Shown: positions 17,853 through 20,782 of the stretch, in pieces
Position numbering within the stretch: position 1 is the first letter of the stretch
How the letters are laid out: each line of letters starts with the position of its first letter
NCBI GenBank assembly: GCA_017623335.1
Contig: JAGAPI010000024.1
Coordinates: 1 to 20,782 of the forward strand
Direction: 5' to 3'
DNA length: 20,782 nt
Source of the DNA: Prevotella sp.
GTDB lineage: Bacteria; Bacteroidota; Bacteroidia; Bacteroidales; Bacteroidaceae
Made by a program: the position numbers and the translations under genes
The notes under the pieces: model-generated
What the model saw: only the letters and a program-made list of their open reading frames with translations
What the model was told of the DNA's origin: nothing
The model's database searches: none

Positions 17853-18791
17853 ATGGCAAAACAAAACATATCCACTACACAAACTGTTTTCACATTCATT
17901 CAGGCACAAATAGCCAAGAAGACTGTGATGCTGCGCTTAGGCACAGCAAGAACCTATGGCAACTGCCTGCGGAGCTTCTCAACTTTCAGGACGGGAGAAG
18001 ATATTATCTTCGATGAACTCACCACAGACCTCATAGACACGTATGAGGCGTGGCTTAAGAACAAGGGACTGAAGCGCAACACCATCTCCTGCTACCTGCG
18101 CACTCTGCGCACCCTCTACCGTAAAGCCGTAGAAGCGGGACTGGCAGCCAACAACGACATCTTCCGGCACTCCTTCACCGGAATTGCCAAAACACGCAAG
18201 CGCGCTATCTCCATTCCATACATCACAGCCATGACACGGCTCGACCTGCCCCACGGCTCATCCATCGCCCTGGCGAGAGACTTGTTTCTACTGAGCATCT
18301 ATCTGAGGGGAATGTCGTTCGTTGACATGGCTTTCCTGAAACGTAGCGACATTAAAAACGGAGTGGTGACCTACATCCGCAAGAAAACACAGCAAAGCCT
18401 GTCCATTGAATGGAACGACAGCATGCAGGCAATCGTTGACAAATATGCCAAGCAGACAAAGGACAGCCCTTTTCTCCTGCCAATCATCACAAAGCAGGAC
18501 GGCACAGAACGGAAACAATATGAAATGATGGAACAAAAAGTCAACCGCCGCCTGAAAAAGATAGCCACAATGATTGGACTCAACATGCCGCTTACCACCT
18601 ACGTGGCAAGGCACACATGGGCAAGCACAGCACAGGAAATGGGATGCCACATGTCTATAATAAAAGAAGGTATGGGGCACGACAACATAAAGACAACGCA
18701 AATTTATCTTGCATCCATCGACAACAGTGCCGTTGACAGGGCTAACGAAAAAATTATCAGTATGATACAAGAAGGAAAGATAATTAAATAA
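17853..18791 (+). CDS. Tyrosine site-specific recombinase, probable DNA invertase
   Basis: A 312-residue tyrosine recombinase. The N-terminal SAM-like core-binding domain (about 10-100) lacks an extra arm-binding domain, typical of Bacteroidota invertases rather than prophage or transposon integrases. Catalytic residues: R152 (YLRGMS), K177 or K178 (IRKKTQ), R253 (YVARHTW, with Tyr250 where many relatives have His), H276 (GMGHDN) and nucleophile Y285 (TTQIYL). Its stop lies 13 bases before a 205-bp segment bounded by perfect 31-bp inverted repeats with recombinase-type cores, the likely substrate. The start ATG (17853) follows a hairpin with a run of seven T (about 17813-17849) that might attenuate expression. 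A mobile-element integrase is less likely: no element ends or cargo are seen. Confidence 0.9.
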   Translation: MAKQNISTTQTVFTFIQAQIAKKTVMLRLGTARTYGNCLRSFSTFRTGEDIIFDELTTDLIDTYEAWLKNKGLKRNTISCYLRTLRTLYRKAVEAGLAANNDIFRHSFTGIAKTRKRAISIPYITAMTRLDLPHGSSIALARDLFLLSIYLRGMSFVDMAFLKRSDIKNGVVTYIRKKTQQSLSIEWNDSMQAIVDKYAKQTKDSPFLLPIITKQDGTERKQYEMMEQKVNRRLKKIATMIGLNMPLTTYVARHTWASTAQEMGCHMSIIKEGMGHDNIKTTQIYLASIDNSAVDRANEKIISMIQEGKIIK

Positions 18792-18804
18792 AAGTATACA
18801 AAAA

Positions 18805-18835
18805 TGCTCGTTTTACATTAGAAAACAAGCATTTT
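18805..18835 (+). repeat. Left inverted repeat with recombinase core site
   Basis: Inside the 31 bp, arms GCTCGTTTT (18806-18814) and AAAACAAGC (18822-18830) are inverted copies with one mismatch around the 7-base spacer ACATTAG (18815-18821), the usual layout of a tyrosine recombinase crossover site. Confidence 0.9.
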
Positions 18836-18840
18836 CGGTG

Positions 18841-18872
18841 CAAAGGTATGAAAAATATGTAACATAGACAAA
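18841..18872 (-). promoter_or_regulatory. Promoter inside the invertible segment, pointing left
   Basis: On the minus strand TTTG (18872-18869), 20 bases, TACCTTTG (18848-18841), a full Bacteroidota consensus match. The predicted start is near 18834, inside the left repeat. In this orientation transcription runs antisense into the recombinase gene; after inversion it would run toward the gene at 19329. Confidence 0.85.
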
Positions 18873-18978
18873 TTTTTCGGATGTTTTTTTTGTTATTCAC
18901 GAGCCACAGAAGGAATATGTTACGTAAATTACGCAACAAACAGGAAGCTCAAATTACTTATTATCAATCAATTATACA

Positions 18979-19009
18979 AAAATGCTTGTTTTCTAATGTA
19001 AAACGAGCA
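18979..19009 (-). repeat. Right inverted repeat with recombinase core site
   Basis: Exact reverse complement of 18805-18835. Core arms GCTTGTTTT (18984-18992) and AAAACGAGC (19000-19008) flank spacer CTAATGT (18993-18999), whose reverse complement equals the left spacer, as required for inversion rather than deletion. Confidence 0.9.
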
Positions 19010-19328
19010 AAAGCAGGCATGATGCCTGCAAAACATTTAGTGCAAAAAGAAAAAATTGTGGTATGAATACAATAAATATTATGGTAGCTAATGCCAACGC
19101 AACACACCACATAACTACGACCGAGCGTTCATGCTGAGGTACCTCCCTGACCCGGCCGTAACCTCCCGACACAGGAGAACAAGTGCCACTCATGCGTTTG
19201 CCATGAGGGGGAGCATGAGGAATATCCATACCCCTTCAACCTCAGAAGCAAAATTTTGGTAAGTGAGGGTAAAAAAATAAATCATACCAAGTTATTTTTT
19301 ATCATCACAAAGTAAGCAAGCAAAATTA
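19010..19328 (+). promoter_or_regulatory. Long structured leader of the UpxY-like gene
   Basis: These 319 bases separate the switch from the antiterminator gene and hold no consensus promoter. They contain a hairpin (GCAGGCAT/ATGCCTGC, 19013-19029), a palindrome GAGGTACCTC (19136-19145), a CTCATG (19189-19194) able to pair with either of two CATGAG copies (19202-19207, 19214-19219), and a GGGG/CCCC-closed stem beginning near 19207. An 18-codon open frame (19081-19137, start MVANANATHH) could be a leader peptide but has no independent support. Alternative pairing suits an antitermination target; this is inference. Confidence 0.5.
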
Positions 19329-20782
19329 ATGGCACCCCTCAATCATAAAAAGACTGACTTCAAAGACAACATCCATTACCAATGGATGATAGTACGCACC
19401 CTGCCGGGACAAGAGCGACAGCTCCAGCGTCTCATTCAGAAGCATATCCGCACGTCTGTTGAAAATCCTGACTACATCTTCTATCAAAAGAATATACTCG
19501 AAGTCTACAATCCGGTAAAATCAGCCGTACAATCAACAGCCGACAGCGCCAAGGTGCAGAGCTCACTGTTTGCCGGTCACGTGTTTGTACTCGCCACCCA
19601 CAGGGCACTGAATCAGTTTCTTGAATGGAAATATCCACAAGGACGCATACTCTACGACCGCAAGATCGACCCCAACGCCCAAGCCGAGGTATGGACAGTA
19701 CCCGAAAAACAGATGAAATTCTTTCGGGAGTTCAATGAGAACTATTCCGACAAGGTGATTGTGCTCGAACGTCCATACACCGACTATGCCTTCAATCCCA
19801 AAACCAATGAACCCAATGCCACCATCAAGGTGCTCGACGGACCTCTGGCGGGGCAAATAGGCTATCTCACCCGCTTCCGCGGCAACCGGCGGCTGGTGTT
19901 CAACATCAAAAATCCGTATGGAAGAGGCGACATGGCAGTGGCTATTCCCGACATCTGGAACTTCCACTGCGTGCTGCTGCACAACTCCAAGGACGACCGC
20001 AGCACATTGGGCACCAAGAAAGCCCGTGCCGCCGACCTGCTTATGGGCATCCTTCAGGGCTGCGGATACGGCAACAGATGCATTCCCATGTTCCATCACA
20101 TCATGGACACTCTGGCGCACAAACCCTATCTTGTAAGCCTCTGCCAGCAGCTCTACAAGGAGCACCCACAGCTGAGCCAGACTCTCGCCAGGCTGACCAC
20201 CGGGGAAGCCGCATTAGTGCTGCATCTGGCAAGATACGAGCAGGAAAATCCAAGATACGTCCGTCATACATGGCGCCGGCTTACGCTCCGTCCGTTCCTT
20301 ACACCCACCGCTGGCATTACCTTCGCCGACGGCAAGGACTATGCCCGTCTGCAGCATTCCGCCTTCACCGAATACATCTTCCGCCAAACCTTCACCGAGG
20401 CAACCTACTATGCCGAGGAACAAAAGGAGCGCAACGAATCAGTCACCTACTACGCCCACGTGGGCATCAAACTCGCAGACAACGGCTCCTACTGCCTCTT
20501 CACCAACTGGGATGAATTTCTCGGCGAATACTTCAACACAGGAGGCAAGGCAAACAAAGTGCTGCTGGAATCCTTCCGCCAGTACTCCCCTACCCTGCAC
20601 AGTGTGTTGAGCCATTCTCAAGAGACCGTGCATCCCATACACAGCATGAATATAGGCTCCCACTCCCTGAACGTCATGGCTATCAGCGTCACAGCTGCAA
20701 ATGAAGAAGAGGCAGCCCAAAGCCCGGCAATGCAGGCACTGCTCTCCACCTGCCTTCAGATATGCCGGGAAGTAAGCACCAC
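19329..20782 (+). CDS. NusG/UpxY-like transcription antiterminator, 3'-truncated by window edge
   Basis: The frame is open from ATG 19329 to the window end, at least 484 residues. The N-terminal NGN-like domain (about 16-140) starts HYQWMIVRTLPGQERQLQ and includes SSLFAGHVFVLAT (78-90), the strand where NusG has its YVFV motif. A KOW-like motif follows (IKVLDGPLAGQIGYLTRFRG, 166-185). This combination marks UpxY-type specialised NusG paralogues, which let RNA polymerase read through the leaders of capsule and exopolysaccharide operons. Those I recall are about 170-200 residues, so the further 290-plus residues (helical, Trp/Tyr-rich, no motif recognised) form an unusual extension. Position behind an invertible promoter and a structured leader supports a switch for a surface polysaccharide locus lying beyond the window. 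The long leader and A-rich sequence before the ATG support this start. Confidence 0.8.
   Translation, partial: MAPLNHKKTDFKDNIHYQWMIVRTLPGQERQLQRLIQKHIRTSVENPDYIFYQKNILEVYNPVKSAVQSTADSAKVQSSLFAGHVFVLATHRALNQFLEWKYPQGRILYDRKIDPNAQAEVWTVPEKQMKFFREFNENYSDKVIVLERPYTDYAFNPKTNEPNATIKVLDGPLAGQIGYLTRFRGNRRLVFNIKNPYGRGDMAVAIPDIWNFHCVLLHNSKDDRSTLGTKKARAADLLMGILQGCGYGNRCIPMFHHIMDTLAHKPYLVSLCQQLYKEHPQLSQTLARLTTGEAALVLHLARYEQENPRYVRHTWRRLTLRPFLTPTAGITFADGKDYARLQHSAFTEYIFRQTFTEATYYAEEQKERNESVTYYAHVGIKLADNGSYCLFTNWDEFLGEYFNTGGKANKVLLESFRQYSPTLHSVLSHSQETVHPIHSMNIGSHSLNVMAISVTAANEEEAAQSPAMQALLSTCLQICREVST

Larger units (their letters stand above)
18805..19009. other. Invertible promoter segment (phase-variation switch), OFF orientation
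   Basis: Perfect 31-bp inverted repeats (18805-18835 and 18979-19009) flank 143 bp. The segment lies between a tyrosine recombinase gene and a NusG/UpxY-like gene on the same strand. It contains one consensus promoter (18841-18872) directed leftward. Inversion between the repeats would turn that promoter toward the downstream gene. No TAnnTTTG-type promoter directed rightward is seen inside, so this sequence shows the presumed OFF state. Confidence 0.88.

Noticed and set aside
17853..19009. Integrative element or prophage end
   Set aside because: The recombinase lacks an arm-binding domain, no tRNA target or cargo is seen, and the repeats flank only a promoter segment.
18881..19066. 61-codon + frame running from the invertible segment through the right repeat
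   Set aside because: Its N-terminal part would be removed by inversion, it has no promoter in this orientation and no family resemblance.
18993..19229. 78-codon minus frame with a hydrophobic end
   Set aside because: Hydrophobicity arises from reading the AT-rich repeat and leader backward; no start context or homology is evident.

Overview
The window is chromosomal DNA of a Bacteroidales bacterium (Bacteroides, Prevotella or Muribaculaceae-like; genus not resolvable from sequence alone). The basis is promoters of the Bacteroidota type (TTTG, 19-24 bases, TAnnTTTG) at several genes, A-rich leaders without strong Shine-Dalgarno sites, a RecF/DUF721 pair, a periplasmic-sensor histidine kinase of a Bacteroidales-specific kind, and an UpxY/NusG-like gene beside a tyrosine recombinase.

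Layout. (1) 1-1048 (+): 3' part of a GDP-L-fucose synthase gene, ending at a 34-bp perfect palindrome shared with a convergent recF-dciA-like pair (2633-1159, -). (2) 2634-2983: divergent control region of recF and an ElaA-like acetyltransferase, holding six exact-period 22-bp repeats. (3) 7674-3462 (-): a three-gene biotin-dependent acyl-CoA carboxylase operon (biotin carboxylase, biotin carrier, carboxyltransferase) under a cobalamin riboswitch whose predicted transcription start falls on the first base of the aptamer. (4) 14612-8125 (-): KDG kinase, KDPG aldolase, a 1118-residue two-part sensor kinase, a response regulator and a small membrane protein, with stop/start overlaps suggesting coupled expression. 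(5) 14806-17428 (+), divergent: LacI-type regulator and altronate dehydratase. Together (4) and (5) supply altronate -> KDG -> KDPG -> pyruvate + glyceraldehyde-3-phosphate, the lower galacturonate route; isomerase and tagaturonate reductase genes are not in the window. (6) 17471-17760: small helicase-associated-domain protein and a strong terminator.

(7) 17853-20782 (+): the most striking region. A tyrosine recombinase gene is followed after 13 bp by a 205-bp segment bounded by perfect 31-bp inverted repeats. Each repeat holds a recombinase-style core (two 9-bp inverted arms around a 7-bp spacer). Inside lies one consensus Bacteroidota promoter, which in this sequence points left, away from a long NusG/UpxY-like antiterminator gene that starts 320 bp beyond and runs off the window. 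This reads as a promoter-inversion (phase-variation) switch captured in the OFF state, probably at the head of a surface polysaccharide locus.

All calls come from reading the sequence; no database search or folding program was run.
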